NCBI GenBank assembly: GCA_902802815.1
Contig: CADCNQ010000001.1
Coordinates: forward strand, 121,162-185,161
Reading direction: 5' to 3'
Length of the DNA stretch: 64,000 nt
Source of the DNA: an uncultured Bacteroidales bacterium
GTDB taxonomy: Bacteria > Bacteroidota > Bacteroidia > Bacteroidales > Bacteroidaceae
The notes under the pieces: generated by a model
Seen by the model: the letters and a program-made list of their open reading frames with translations, nothing else
What the model was told of the DNA's origin: nothing
The model's database searches: none
Shown here: positions 1 to 7,096 of the stretch, one piece after another
How positions within the stretch are numbered: the stretch's first letter is position 1
Layout: each line of letters begins with the position of its first letter
Position numbers and translations under genes: made by a program

Positions 1-858
1 GGCGTTATAATTGAAGTCATAATATAATTCGTTCTGGATGTTGGTATAATTCAGAGCCAGATTGTAGAGTTTCTCGTGGATTTCCCTAAGCAGCTGTTCC
101 TGGTCGCGCGGCACGGTGTAGATGGTGGCATCCGTCACACCCTCAAGGCAATTGTCGATTTGAGTCCGTACAGCGTAGTTATAATCATTGTCTCGCCAAA
201 CGGTGTCGGAATATGCTTTGTCGTGCTGCCACAGTGCTTTGCGCGGCTTGATGTGGTACTGCTTGAAGAGGCGCTGAATGTCGGCCGTCAGCGTTTCCTT
301 GGTATATGTCGCGTCGAGGAAGTCTGGTTGGGGCAAGGCGACTCTATAGACGAGGAGTCCATGATATGCCCGATCCAGATGACGCAGATACCAGAAATAG
401 AGATTTTCGTCGGAGTCAAAACAAGGGAAAGGAACTTTCGGATAATTTGTCGGATATTTCCTCACGCGGGCGGTATCACGACAGAAATTCATAGAGTAGA
501 ATATGGTGTCGTTGCCGTTGCAGTGATGTTCATAGCGGTAGGTTTCGACGGCTTCTTCCTGAAGTTCGTCGATGGTGTTGCGGACGTCAGCGATCTTTTT
601 CAGAGTCGTCTTTTTCATCTCACGCTGCAAACTGTCCACAACGGGGTTACCTAAAGAAGGATGTGTGTCCGAATTGTCTGAAAAGCCTGTATAGTACTCC
701 AAGCGTATTGGACGTTTTTGCCCTCCAATCTTGTGGATGTATACCTTCCCGCTCGATTCATTTAAGCGGTCGAAGAGTTGGGCGATTTTTGTATTCACCT
801 GTGCATGAGACACGGCGCAGAAGAGCGCGATAAATAAGGTACAGAAAAGCTTTTTCAT
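1..858 (-). CDS. Secreted protein of unknown function, cut by the window start
   Basis: Reading the minus strand from ATG at 858 gives 286 codons without a stop, so the 3' end lies outside the window. The N-terminus MKKLFCTLFIALFCAVSHAQ is a clear Sec signal peptide, placing the product in the periplasm, outer membrane or outside. The mature part is soluble-looking, with many Tyr, Asp and His and no membrane segment; I recognise no domain. A good -7 box (885-892) lies 27 bp upstream, and the ACACAAAAGTGTA site at 928-940 sits about 45 bp further up, as for the genes at 2061 and 25354. It is divergent from the PAS/LuxR regulator. Function unknown; that it is a real gene is well supported by the signal peptide, promoter and open frame. 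Confidence 0.8.
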   Translation of the reverse strand, partial: MKKLFCTLFIALFCAVSHAQVNTKIAQLFDRLNESSGKVYIHKIGGQKRPIRLEYYTGFSDNSDTHPSLGNPVVDSLQREMKKTTLKKIADVRNTIDELQEEAVETYRYEHHCNGNDTIFYSMNFCRDTARVRKYPTNYPKVPFPCFDSDENLYFWYLRHLDRAYHGLLVYRVALPQPDFLDATYTKETLTADIQRLFKQYHIKPRKALWQHDKAYSDTVWRDNDYNYAVRTQIDNCLEGVTDATIYTVPRDQEQLLREIHEKLYNLALNYTNIQNELYYDFNYNA

Positions 859-884
859 AGCGTGTAAATTTTTGTTTGCGGGGG

Positions 885-892
885 CAAAGGTA
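885..892 (-). promoter_or_regulatory. -7 box TACCTTTG for the secreted gene at 1-858
   Basis: Matches the Bacteroidetes primary-sigma -7 consensus TAnnTTTG exactly. No TTTG is present at the usual -33 position, which would fit a promoter needing an activator bound upstream, as at 928-940. Confidence 0.65.
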
Positions 893-927
893 GGGATTTA
901 TTCCGAGAATATAATTGTTTTACTTTG

Positions 928-940
928 ACACAAAAGTGTA
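928..940. promoter_or_regulatory. Palindromic operator candidate, copy A (ACACAAAAGTGTA)
   Basis: ACAC and GTGT arms flank AAAA. The same 13 bases occur at 1047-1060, 2943-2956 and 25726-25738. The centre of this copy is about 45 bp upstream of the -7 box at 885-892. The spacing is shared with the copies at 2943 and 25726, which argues for a protein-binding site and not chance. Confidence 0.6.
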
Positions 941-984
941 ATTAACATTTTGACAGGATTTTTAACAAAGCACACAAAAGCTTC

Positions 985-1011
985 TCAGACTGTTCTCAGA
1001 GTGTTCCCAGA
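985..1011. repeat. Short 11-bp-period repeat (3 units, TCAGA/CCAGA core)
   Basis: TCAGA begins at 985 and 996, and CCAGA at 1007, an exact 11-bp step, with TGTT following the first two. It lies between operator copies A and B in the divergent spacer. It is the smallest of four intergenic arrays in this window that share an 11-bp period. Confidence 0.55.
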
Positions 1012-1046
1012 GGCTTAGATTTTGGCGTTTTTCGCTATGTTCCCGA

Positions 1047-1060
1047 TACACAAAAGTGTA
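1047..1060. promoter_or_regulatory. Palindromic operator candidate, copy B (TACACAAAAGTGTA)
   Basis: A perfect TACAC/GTGTA inverted repeat about 100 bp upstream of the PAS/LuxR start codon. Its right arm runs into TATTTTTG (1059-1066), itself a good -7 box on the plus strand. A protein bound here would cover that promoter, consistent with negative autoregulation of the regulator gene, though this is inference. Confidence 0.55.
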
Positions 1061-1132
1061 TTTTTGCACCCTGCAGACGGGGCTGATGGCGATTTTTATG
1101 TCGGAATGCGTCGTTTATTCGGTAAAAATAAA

Positions 1133-1140
1133 TAACTTTG
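1133..1140 (+). promoter_or_regulatory. -7 box TAACTTTG for the PAS/LuxR regulator
   Basis: A consensus -7 box 15 bp upstream of the ATG at 1156, giving a leader of only about ten bases. A second candidate promoter, TATTTTTG at 1059-1066, overlaps operator copy B. Confidence 0.55.
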
Positions 1141-1155
1141 CCCCAAATTTCGACT

Positions 1156-1923
1156 ATGGACAGCACAAACATCAGCGTTGACGAATTCTTCATCAAAGAC
1201 AACTACGTGGAGGAATACAGCGAGGAAGAATACCGGCAACTGGAGCCCATCATTAAAGCCGTGAAAGCCTTCGTGAGAAGCACGCATCAGTGCGTCTATG
1301 TGATAGACTACGCCAAAAAGGGATTCGTCTATGTGTCCGAGAACATCATTTATCTGTGCGGACATACCGCCCGGGAAGTGGAGCAGATGGGCTATGATTT
1401 ATATCTCCAACACGTGCCTGAAGAAGAGTTGACGATGCTGGCAGAGGTCAACGAAAGCGGATTCTCCTTTTTCAACGGCGTTCCGGCAGAAGAAAGGATG
1501 GGCTGTGCCATCAAATATGATTTTCACCTGATCAACGGACACAAGAAGCACCTGATACACCACACACTGACGCCGCTCGTGATGGCTCCGAACGGACATA
1601 TCTGGCTGGCGCTCTGCACCATAACACAGTCCGCCCGAAACACACCCGGTAACATAATCATGCGCATAGAGAAAAGTCCGGAATACTACGAATATAGTCT
1701 TACAAAAAAAACGTGGATAAAAAAGTGTGATGTCTCCTTGACGGAAACGGAAAAGGACATCCTGCACCTCTCCACCCAAGGCTTTACCATGAAGGAGATT
1801 GCGGAGAAGCTCTGCAAATCGGTAGATACGGTCAAGGCTTGCAAGAGGAAGATGTTTGCTAAGCTCGACGTTAGAAACATCGCCGAAGCCATTTCCTTTG
1901 CCGCCAACTACAACCTGCTCTGA
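1156..1923 (+). CDS. PAS-domain / LuxR-type HTH transcriptional regulator
   Basis: 255 residues. Residues about 45-155 read as a PAS-like sensor fold (CVYVIDYAKKGFVYVSENI... ending in a WLALCTI strand). Residues about 193-250 form a LuxR/GerE helix-turn-helix, with LTETEKDILHL, the recognition segment MKEIAEKLCKSVDTVKACKR and a LDVRNIAEAISFA tail. There is no receiver or kinase domain, so it should act as a cytoplasmic one-component regulator; the ligand is unknown. I chose ATG 1156 over an upstream TTG because the -7 box ends at 1140. Its upstream region holds operator copies A and B, so it is the obvious candidate to bind the ACACAAAAGTGTA sites. A 23-codon near-copy of its C-terminus lies at 6204-6275. 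Confidence 0.85.
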   Translation: MDSTNISVDEFFIKDNYVEEYSEEEYRQLEPIIKAVKAFVRSTHQCVYVIDYAKKGFVYVSENIIYLCGHTAREVEQMGYDLYLQHVPEEELTMLAEVNESGFSFFNGVPAEERMGCAIKYDFHLINGHKKHLIHHTLTPLVMAPNGHIWLALCTITQSARNTPGNIIMRIEKSPEYYEYSLTKKTWIKKCDVSLTETEKDILHLSTQGFTMKEIAEKLCKSVDTVKACKRKMFAKLDVRNIAEAISFAANYNLL

Positions 1924-1936
1924 ATGCGGATATCCC

Positions 1937-1967
1937 AAAAAATCGCGTGAGTTAACTCAGGTTTTTT
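1937..1967. terminator. Bidirectional terminator after the PAS/LuxR gene
   Basis: A perfect TGAGTTAACTCA palindrome (1948-1959) is preceded by an A-run and followed by a T-run, so it works on both strands. It would end the regulator transcript and also any minus-strand transcript arriving from the gene at 2061-2876. Downstream, 1990-2033 carries three TGTCCGT copies (one inverted). Confidence 0.6.
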
Positions 1968-2060
1968 GACGGCCTTTTTGCAACAACGAACGGACACAAT
2001 TAACGTTTGTCCGTAATTTCCGCAATGTCCGTTGAATACGCTTATGCGTATATCTTTAAA

Positions 2061-2876
2061 TTAAAAACTCAACAATGAAGCATTTGAGGTGACACGCGAA
2101 TAGATGACGTAGTCGGTACGTCTGTCGCCGTCCTTCATCTCTAAGGCTATAATACCTTTATCCAGCCACGTCACACGACACGGTACAGTCCCCATTTTCA
2201 ACGTATTCTTATCCGGGCAGGAGATTTCATTCACCGCCACCCCCTGCACCCGGAATTCTCCTTCATTGTTCACCTTATAGTAAACTATATGCCCGGGAAG
2301 AATGCTCATAAAGAGACCGCGACAACTACTGGTAGCATAGTTTTCTTCCATACTGGCTACGGCCTTTTGGGTATTATGCAGTTCGTCCATATATCCAAGC
2401 TGACGCCAAGTGCCAAGCATCGGATTTTCCTCATCAGGTCTGTATCCTTGAAGCAGAGCTTTGAAGATAACACGCCCATATTCGGAATATTTGCCGCTCT
2501 CGTAATACTCTGTCACCCAGCCACCTTCTGGGATATATATATTATCGCTTTCCGTGCTCCACCACTTGAGGGTGAAATGCTTTGCATTGCTGTCGAAAAC
2601 CAACGTGCTGTGGTCGTTTTCCGTGCGTGGTTCACTACCTGTGTAGTTGAGTGTTTCTCCATCATTATTTCCTATACTGAAATTACCGTCGGATTCTACA
2701 CGGAGCGTGAGTGTAATCTCGTCTGTAACAACCTTATATTGATCAAACGGGGCATTGACAGGAGGATTCTTACCCTCCAGCGTCATCATCTTGTAGATGC
2801 CGCGCGGATTTTCTGTCTGTGCGCTCATTCCTGCGGCAAAAAGTACGATGAACAAGGTAGAGAACATCTTTTTCAT
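2061..2876 (-). CDS. Secreted lipocalin-like protein of unknown function
   Basis: 271 residues from ATG at 2876; the longer frame running back to 3008 is not coding because the -7 box sits inside it. MKKMFSTLFIVLFAAGMSAQ is a signal peptide. Two similar halves, each with a G-x-W/Y opening (GIYKMMTLEGK near the N-terminus and GTWRQLGYMDE near residue 150) followed by beta-rich sequence, suggest a tandem lipocalin-like fold of the kind found in Bacteroidetes DUF4488 proteins; this family call is tentative. It has its own promoter (2902-2909) with operator copy C 44 bp upstream, so it is probably co-regulated with the secreted gene at 1-858 and the operon starting at 25656. It follows the GntR gene but is likely transcribed separately. 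Confidence 0.75.
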   Translation of the reverse strand: MKKMFSTLFIVLFAAGMSAQTENPRGIYKMMTLEGKNPPVNAPFDQYKVVTDEITLTLRVESDGNFSIGNNDGETLNYTGSEPRTENDHSTLVFDSNAKHFTLKWWSTESDNIYIPEGGWVTEYYESGKYSEYGRVIFKALLQGYRPDEENPMLGTWRQLGYMDELHNTQKAVASMEENYATSSCRGLFMSILPGHIVYYKVNNEGEFRVQGVAVNEISCPDKNTLKMGTVPCRVTWLDKGIIALEMKDGDRRTDYVIYSRVTSNASLLSF

Positions 2877-2901
2877 GGTATGGTCATGTTGTTTTCCGCT
2901 G

Positions 2902-2909
2902 CAAAAATA
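2902..2909 (-). promoter_or_regulatory. -7 box TATTTTTG for the lipocalin-like gene
   Basis: Exact TAnnTTTG match 26 bp upstream of ATG 2876 and about 44 bp downstream of the centre of operator copy C. Confidence 0.6.
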
Positions 2910-2942
2910 CTGCTTTTTTTTGAAACGACAAACAAAAAACGA

Positions 2943-2956
2943 TACACAAAAGTGTA
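2943..2956. promoter_or_regulatory. Palindromic operator candidate, copy C (TACACAAAAGTGTA)
   Basis: The same 14-bp perfect inverted repeat as copy B. It lies between the end of the GntR gene (2972) and the -7 box of the lipocalin-like gene. Confidence 0.6.
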
Positions 2957-2971
2957 ATTTTTCGTTGCAGG

Positions 2972-3346
2972 CTATGATGCCGTCTCCATGCCGTCCTGGG
3001 CGCGCCACTCACGGGCGATGTCGTCCAATGTCAGTCCAAGCAGCTCCATGCGGCGCATGAACTCGGGCAACTCGTGCTGGAGAAACTCCTTGCGACGGGC
3101 GGAGAGGATGCGCCTTCGGGCGCCCTTCGCCACAGACATGCCGATGCCCCGCTGCGAAAGCAGGATGGCGTCGCGCTGCAAGAGTTCAAAGGCGCGCAAT
3201 GCCGTATTGATGTTGACTTCATATTCCGCCGCAAGCTCGCGCACACTCGGCACGAGGTCGCCTTCAGTATAGCATCCGGAGAGGATGTCGTCGCAGAGGC
3301 GTTCGGCAATCTTGATGAAAAGGGCTTTTTCGTTGTGGTATATCAT
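2972..3346 (-). CDS. GntR-family regulator (YtrA-like)
   Basis: 124 residues. An N-terminal winged helix (about residues 10-75) with the GntR hallmarks GDLVPSVRELAAEYEVNINTALRAFELLQ and RGIGMSV is followed by a short 45-residue helical tail with no effector domain, which is the YtrA-type layout. Last gene of a three-gene minus-strand operon, its ATG overlapping the stop of the permease gene by four bases. YtrA-type regulators usually repress their own ABC-transporter operon in response to envelope stress or antibiotics; a GTGT-N14-ACAC element at 5042-5063 near the operon start could be the operator. The substrate is not evident. Confidence 0.88.
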   Translation of the reverse strand: MIYHNEKALFIKIAERLCDDILSGCYTEGDLVPSVRELAAEYEVNINTALRAFELLQRDAILLSQRGIGMSVAKGARRRILSARRKEFLQHELPEFMRRMELLGLTLDDIAREWRAQDGMETAS

Positions 3347-4149
3347 AGACGTATCATTTTATCGGAAATAATCTGTGCGCGACAAAAGCTGCGATAGGCC
3401 AACGCATAATTCGCAGTAGAAAGCACGACGACCACCGCGCAGGTCATCCAGACAAACTGCGTATGATGTGCGTTGATCCAGGCAGCATTGTGTTCGTTCA
3501 ACTCAAGGAGATAAATCAGAATGAACGTTGCGGCAATAAAGATGAACAGCGCCCACAACCACCCGTAACGACGGAAAAGCACGCCGCACAGGGTGAACAG
3601 CGACATCGGCCACAAGGCAATCATCAGGCTCCCGAATGTATAAACAAGCACATCGCCCACATTGTGCGTCTCAAATATGGAGGCCAATATCCATGTGCCG
3701 GGCAAGACGTGACGGCGCACTATTTCGCCGAAACTTGTCTCCGGATTGAATAACAGGGGCATTGCCGTGAGGGCATTCGCCGCACAACGGCCCAGAAAGA
3801 CAAGCAGCCAAATACCCACAGTGGCATACACCACACGGGAGAGGAATTTCTCCGCGTTTCCTGCCGGCAGCGACAGCAGCGATATGGCCGTGTGCTTGCG
3901 TTCCAGCGCAGAAAACATGTGCGCCAGACAGAAGAGTATCATACCCCAAAAGATGACCTCGTCGTTGAAGAGGCGAAGCAGCGCACCTCGTGCCGCCTGT
4001 CCTCCCAACTCAAGAAGGACTGTGCTCAAGACCTCTTGAGCCACATAGAGGCCGAATGTCGTGAGAAACAGGCGCAGATAGAGTCTCTTCTCCGTCTGCC
4101 AATACCATCGGATAATTTGCCCGAAACGGTCGAAAACTTGGATTCTCAT
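3343..4149 (-). CDS. ABC transporter membrane subunit (ABC-2-like)
   Basis: 268 residues with about six hydrophobic segments (for example near residues 20-45, 65-80, 105-125, 165-185, 200-225 and 235-250), no signal peptide and few charged residues in the segments. It lies between the ATPase gene (20 bp upstream) and the GntR gene (ATGA overlap), the usual order for small GntR-controlled exporters. By context it is the permease that pairs with the ATPase encoded at 4170-5024. Sequence is too divergent to name a substrate. Confidence 0.75.
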   Translation of the reverse strand: MRIQVFDRFGQIIRWYWQTEKRLYLRLFLTTFGLYVAQEVLSTVLLELGGQAARGALLRLFNDEVIFWGMILFCLAHMFSALERKHTAISLLSLPAGNAEKFLSRVVYATVGIWLLVFLGRCAANALTAMPLLFNPETSFGEIVRRHVLPGTWILASIFETHNVGDVLVYTFGSLMIALWPMSLFTLCGVLFRRYGWLWALFIFIAATFILIYLLELNEHNAAWINAHHTQFVWMTCAVVVVLSTANYALAYRSFCRAQIISDKMIRL

Positions 4150-4169
4150 GATGTTGTAGTATTTAAGGG

Positions 4170-5024
4170 TTATGACAAATCCGGTATACGCACGCCTTGC
4201 TGCAGCGCATTGTAGAGCAGCTCCAGATTGACGGGCGTCTCCTCCTCTTCGTCCCGCCGCAACGACAGGGAAGCGTAGCCGAAAGGCGTTCGCTCCGTAT
4301 AGAGACGTTTGTCGGATATTTTCGGAGGGTAGGTTTCAGCTGTAAATGACAGTCGGCGGGTAATTGCCGCCAAAGAACTGCTGCAGAGCACTTCACTCGT
4401 GCTTTGCGCGTCGTTGCGTCCGAGCACCGTCACCCCATCGAGCAGGGGCGCCACATCGGAAATCTGGTGTGTGGCGATGACGGCAGTACGGTCTTCGGCT
4501 ATATTGGCCGCCATCACTTTGCGAAACAGCTTTTTAGAGGTCACATCGAGTCCGTTGGTGGGTTCGTCCAGAAAGAGGTAGCGTGTGCCGCAGGCCAGAG
4601 CAAAAGCTATCATCACCTTCTTCTGCTGTCCCATCGACAGGCGGTCGAGCGGTGAATCGAGCGGCAAGTCAAACTCCGAGAGGCAATGCTGCAATATTTC
4701 GTCGGAGAAACATGGATAAAAGGGACGATATATGTTAATGTACGCGCAAAGAGTCTCGGAGGGGAGTTCGAACGTCTCAGGCACGATGAACATCTCGGAA
4801 AGCACTTCCCTGCGGCGCTGCGACACATCGCGCCCGTCGGCCTCCACACTTCCGTCTTTTGGCAACAACAAACCCGTCATCAGATAGAGCAGCGTGGTTT
4901 TGCCGCAGCCGTTCGGCCCCAACAGGCCGCAGATGCCTCCTGTCTCCAACTGCCAGTCCAAATGGCTGAAGAGCAGAGCCTCCCGTCTCTTGTAGCCAAA
5001 CGATACATCGTTGAATCTAAGCAT
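4170..5024 (-). CDS. ABC transporter ATP-binding protein
   Basis: 284 residues. Walker A GPNGCGKT at 36-43, signature LSMGQQ at 129-134, Walker B YLFLDEP at 149-155, and switch His in VIATHQ at 186. The last 70 residues are a charged extension beyond the nucleotide-binding domain. First gene of the operon with the permease and GntR regulator. The promoter at 5066-5097 has both a -7 box and a -33 TTTG. Likely role: energising a small exporter of a lipophilic compound or peptide, inferred from the YtrA-like regulator only. Confidence 0.9.
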   Translation of the reverse strand: MLRFNDVSFGYKRREALLFSHLDWQLETGGICGLLGPNGCGKTTLLYLMTGLLLPKDGSVEADGRDVSQRRREVLSEMFIVPETFELPSETLCAYINIYRPFYPCFSDEILQHCLSEFDLPLDSPLDRLSMGQQKKVMIAFALACGTRYLFLDEPTNGLDVTSKKLFRKVMAANIAEDRTAVIATHQISDVAPLLDGVTVLGRNDAQSTSEVLCSSSLAAITRRLSFTAETYPPKISDKRLYTERTPFGYASLSLRRDEEEETPVNLELLYNALQQGVRIPDLS

Positions 5025-5041
5025 TTCTTTCCTGTGTATTA

Positions 5042-5063
5042 GTGTTATAGTGACTTAAGACAC
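5042..5063. promoter_or_regulatory. Possible GntR/YtrA operator (GTGT-N14-ACAC)
   Basis: An inverted repeat GTGT...ACAC with a 14-bp spacer lies just downstream of the -7 box of the ABC/GntR operon. Known YtrA operators have a comparable split-palindrome form. The short arms make this a weak prediction. Confidence 0.3.
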
Positions 5064-5065
5064 CG

Positions 5066-5097
5066 CAAAGGTATGGAAAATTCCAAAACCAACCAAA
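5066..5097 (-). promoter_or_regulatory. Promoter of the ABC/GntR operon (-33 TTTG, -7 TACCTTTG)
   Basis: -7 box at 5066-5073 and -33 TTTG at 5094-5097 separated by 20 bp: one of the most canonical Bacteroidetes promoters in the window. The ATG of the ATPase gene is at 5024. Confidence 0.65.
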
Positions 5098-5147
5098 TAT
5101 TTTGTTAAAAAAACATCTGTAATCTTTAATCTTTCAACTTTATTTCG

Positions 5148-5155
5148 TATCTTTG
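5148..5155 (+). promoter_or_regulatory. -7 box TATCTTTG at the head of a long leader
   Basis: Consensus -7 box on the plus strand, about 330 bp upstream of the only downstream start codon (5484). The predicted leader contains the whole 11-bp-period region 5176-5461. Confidence 0.45.
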
Positions 5156-5175
5156 CATAGAAAACAAAAGAAATT

Positions 5176-5461
5176 CTCCAGTTCATCTCTGATTTATCTC
5201 ATACTGATGTCCAATTCATCTACAGGCAGACTATTGGCAGCGACCTACCTTCTTCCAGTTGTTGTCCAGTTGTTGTCCAGTTGTTGTCCAGTGTTTGACT
5301 GAACAACAACTGAATAGGAACAGCACAAGAACTGGACAACACTTAGAGGAACTTAGGAGGCTGACAGGAGGAAGAACGGAGAACAATAGGAGTTAAACAA
5401 CGGAAGTACATAAGCGGAATTAGTATAGGGCATAAGTCCCGGAATAGAATAGAAAATACAA
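5176..5461. repeat. 11-bp-period degenerate repeat region (about 26 units)
   Basis: Cut into 11-mers from 5176, the stretch shows strong column conservation. The first four units share (c/g)tC....T.AT; units at 5253-5296 are three near-identical (t/g)tCCAGTTGTT plus a variant; units from 5308 read AACTGnnnnnn, then a purine-rich ...GGAG... series from 5352. The right half (for example AACTGGACAAC at 5330) is complementary to the left half (GTCCAGTTGTT), so the transcript could form a long imperfect hairpin. It has no long ORF and lies between the promoter at 5148 and the gene at 5484. This is all I see in the 460-bp gap. Confidence 0.6.
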
Positions 5462-5483
5462 GGAACCATAAAAACATTAAAAC

Positions 5484-6203
5484 ATGAACAAGAAAAACAC
5501 TGCAAGAGGACTGATACTGATAGGCAGTCTCCGCAAAGCAGGAGTGACCACCTACATGAAACAGGGAAAGATGATTACCCGCGTGTCAAGGTCAAGAGAG
5601 AGGCGCAGCAACACACTGCCCCAGTTTATTCAGCGGCAGAAGATGCGCCACACCATTGCTCTGTGGAAAATGCTGAAACAGTGTGATACGATGTTTACCG
5701 AGCGTCCGACGGCATACCGGAATTTCGCATCGCTGGCGAATCGTCTGCCGGTGGTCTTCACTCCGTCTATCGGATTTATGACCAACGCTTCATTTCTCAT
5801 GCCCGGCATACCGGTGAGTGACGGAAGACTGCCGCCCGTCCAGGAGCAGCTGGGTGAGGTGGACGGTGTGCCTGCCCTCATTACAGACCTGAAAGGAGAG
5901 GCCTGGAATGCTTATACAAAATTATGGCTCTATACTGCCGAGCAGCATATCGAATACGAAATGCCACGAGTGCGGTTCAGCGTGCGAGAGGTGTCGTGGG
6001 AAGAAATGACCTTCGCAGATGGCCGCTACGTACTGAAGGACGGGGTTTTTGCCGACGAGACGAAAGGCTGGGCTCTGGTGTTGCTGTCGGGCGAACGCTG
6101 TTCACCGCAAACCATCGTCACCCGTTGCACGCTGTACCAGCAATACACCACAGAAGAAGCTATGGAGAAGGCCGCCGATAGCTACGGCGGACTCACCACG
6201 TAA
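5484..6203 (+). CDS. Conserved-looking protein of unknown function
   Basis: 239 residues, no signal peptide or membrane segment. The N-terminal 65 residues are very basic, with the run SRERRSNTLPQFIQRQKMRH, followed by LALWK-type helix; the rest is mixed alpha/beta with WNAYTKLWLY and a C-terminal AMEKAADSYGGL. The basic N-terminus is reminiscent of the multicopy Bacteroidetes DUF6266-type proteins, but I do not recognise it securely. It is preceded by a 330-bp repeat leader. Its stop codon is immediately followed, in the same frame, by the C-terminal tail of a PAS/LuxR paralogue (6204-6275), so the gene may have entered or recombined into an older regulator gene. Confidence 0.65.
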   Translation: MNKKNTARGLILIGSLRKAGVTTYMKQGKMITRVSRSRERRSNTLPQFIQRQKMRHTIALWKMLKQCDTMFTERPTAYRNFASLANRLPVVFTPSIGFMTNASFLMPGIPVSDGRLPPVQEQLGEVDGVPALITDLKGEAWNAYTKLWLYTAEQHIEYEMPRVRFSVREVSWEEMTFADGRYVLKDGVFADETKGWALVLLSGERCSPQTIVTRCTLYQQYTTEEAMEKAADSYGGLTT

Positions 6204-6275
6204 ATTTTTGAAACACTCGATGTCAAAAACATCGCAGAAGCGATTTCTTTCGCTGCCAACTACAACCTGCTCTGA
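6204..6275 (+). pseudogene. C-terminal remnant of a second PAS/LuxR regulator
   Basis: The 23 codons after the stop of the unknown gene read IFETLDVKNIAEAISFAANYNLL and then TGA. The regulator at 1156-1923 ends MFAKLDVRNIAEAISFAANYNLL, so 19 of the last 20 residues match, with clear but imperfect DNA identity. The rest of the paralogue is gone. The remnant lies in frame with the upstream gene, separated only by TAA 6201-6203. Confidence 0.85.
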
Positions 6276-6298
6276 GCGAGGACACAAATGGTTTAAAA

Positions 6299-6892
6299 CT
6301 AAAGACGAGGGATGTCGCTGAGCGAGTTGAGCACATCCTCAATGATCTTTGGGAAATGCTCCATCTCCAGCAAATGCTCCTTGCGGGCAATGTCGTCGGC
6401 TGTGTCCTCCGGCGCGAGAGCCACACGACGCTGGGCAATGACAGTACCGGCATCGCACTGAGGAGTGACCCAATGCACCGTCATACCCGTCTCCGTCTCA
6501 CCGGCTGCCTTCACAGCCTCGTGAACATGATGGCCCCACATACCCTTGCCGCCGTACTTCGGCAAAAGAGACGGATGGATGTTCACCATGCGCTGGGGGA
6601 ATGCATCAATCATATAGTCGGGCATCAGGGGAAGGAAACCGGCCAGAACGACAAAACCTATGTCGTAGCGCCGCATCAGAGGCATCACAACCTCCGGCTG
6701 CTGTAGCTCAGCCTTCGTCACCACAGCAGAAGCGACACCCAGACGGCGGGCCCTCTCCAGCACGTAGGCATCGGACTTGTTGCACACCAGCAGCGACACA
6801 CACGCAAGCACACCTGCGTTGAAATAGGTTGCCAGATTCTCAAAGTTGGAACCGTCACCCGAAGCAAAAACGGCTATGTTAATTCTCTGCAT
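6299..6892 (-). CDS. purN: Phosphoribosylglycinamide formyltransferase 1 (GART)
   Basis: 197 residues, normal length. Transfers the formyl group of 10-formyl-THF to glycinamide ribonucleotide, third step of purine synthesis, in the cytoplasm. ASGDGSNFENL (residues 10-20) forms the phosphate-binding loop; catalytic Asn104 and His106 lie in NIHPSLLPKYGGKGMWG and Asp147 in QCDAGTVIAQ. The gene sits behind the tRNA-Phe and its terminator on the same strand with no -7 box of its own that I can see, so it may depend on read-through. The other formyl-transfer step of the pathway (purH) is at 36303. Confidence 0.95.
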   Translation of the reverse strand: MQRINIAVFASGDGSNFENLATYFNAGVLACVSLLVCNKSDAYVLERARRLGVASAVVTKAELQQPEVVMPLMRRYDIGFVVLAGFLPLMPDYMIDAFPQRMVNIHPSLLPKYGGKGMWGHHVHEAVKAAGETETGMTVHWVTPQCDAGTVIAQRRVALAPEDTADDIARKEHLLEMEHFPKIIEDVLNSLSDIPRL

Positions 6893-6913
6893 TCGCTCGT
6901 CAATTTATCGTTC

Positions 6914-6966
6914 AAAAAAAGAACCCTTCCGAAGCTCTCAAAAAGAGGCGCTTGTTGGAAGGGTTC
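6914..6966 (-). terminator. Rho-independent terminator after tRNA-Phe
   Basis: A 10-bp stem (GGAAGGGTTC with GAACCCTTCC, 6921-6930 and 6957-6966) with an inner hairpin, followed on the minus strand by TTTTTTT. It separates tRNA-Phe from purN and could act as an attenuator for purN. Confidence 0.85.
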
Positions 6967-6979
6967 CCACCACCACTTG

Positions 6980-7052
6980 TGGTGTCACCAGGAATCGAAC
7001 CGGGGACACAAGGATTTTCAGTCCTTTGCTCTACCAACTGAGCTATGACACC
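6980..7052 (-). tRNA. tRNA-Phe (GAA)
   Basis: Cloverleaf read by eye: acceptor GGTGTCA/TGACACC, D stem GCTC/GAGC, anticodon stem AAGGA/TCCTT with loop CTGAAAA (anticodon GAA), T arm with TTCGATT. One C-U mismatch in the T stem. 73 nt including discriminator A; CCA is not encoded, unlike in the neighbouring tRNA-Pro. Confidence 0.95.
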
Positions 7053-7088
7053 AGGTCTTCTTGTGGATGCTTTCCGAGAAAAGCGCTG

Positions 7089-7096
7089 CAAAGGTA
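7089..7096 (-). promoter_or_regulatory. -7 box TACCTTTG for tRNA-Phe
   Basis: Consensus box 37 bp upstream of the mature tRNA-Phe end on the minus strand. Confidence 0.6.
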
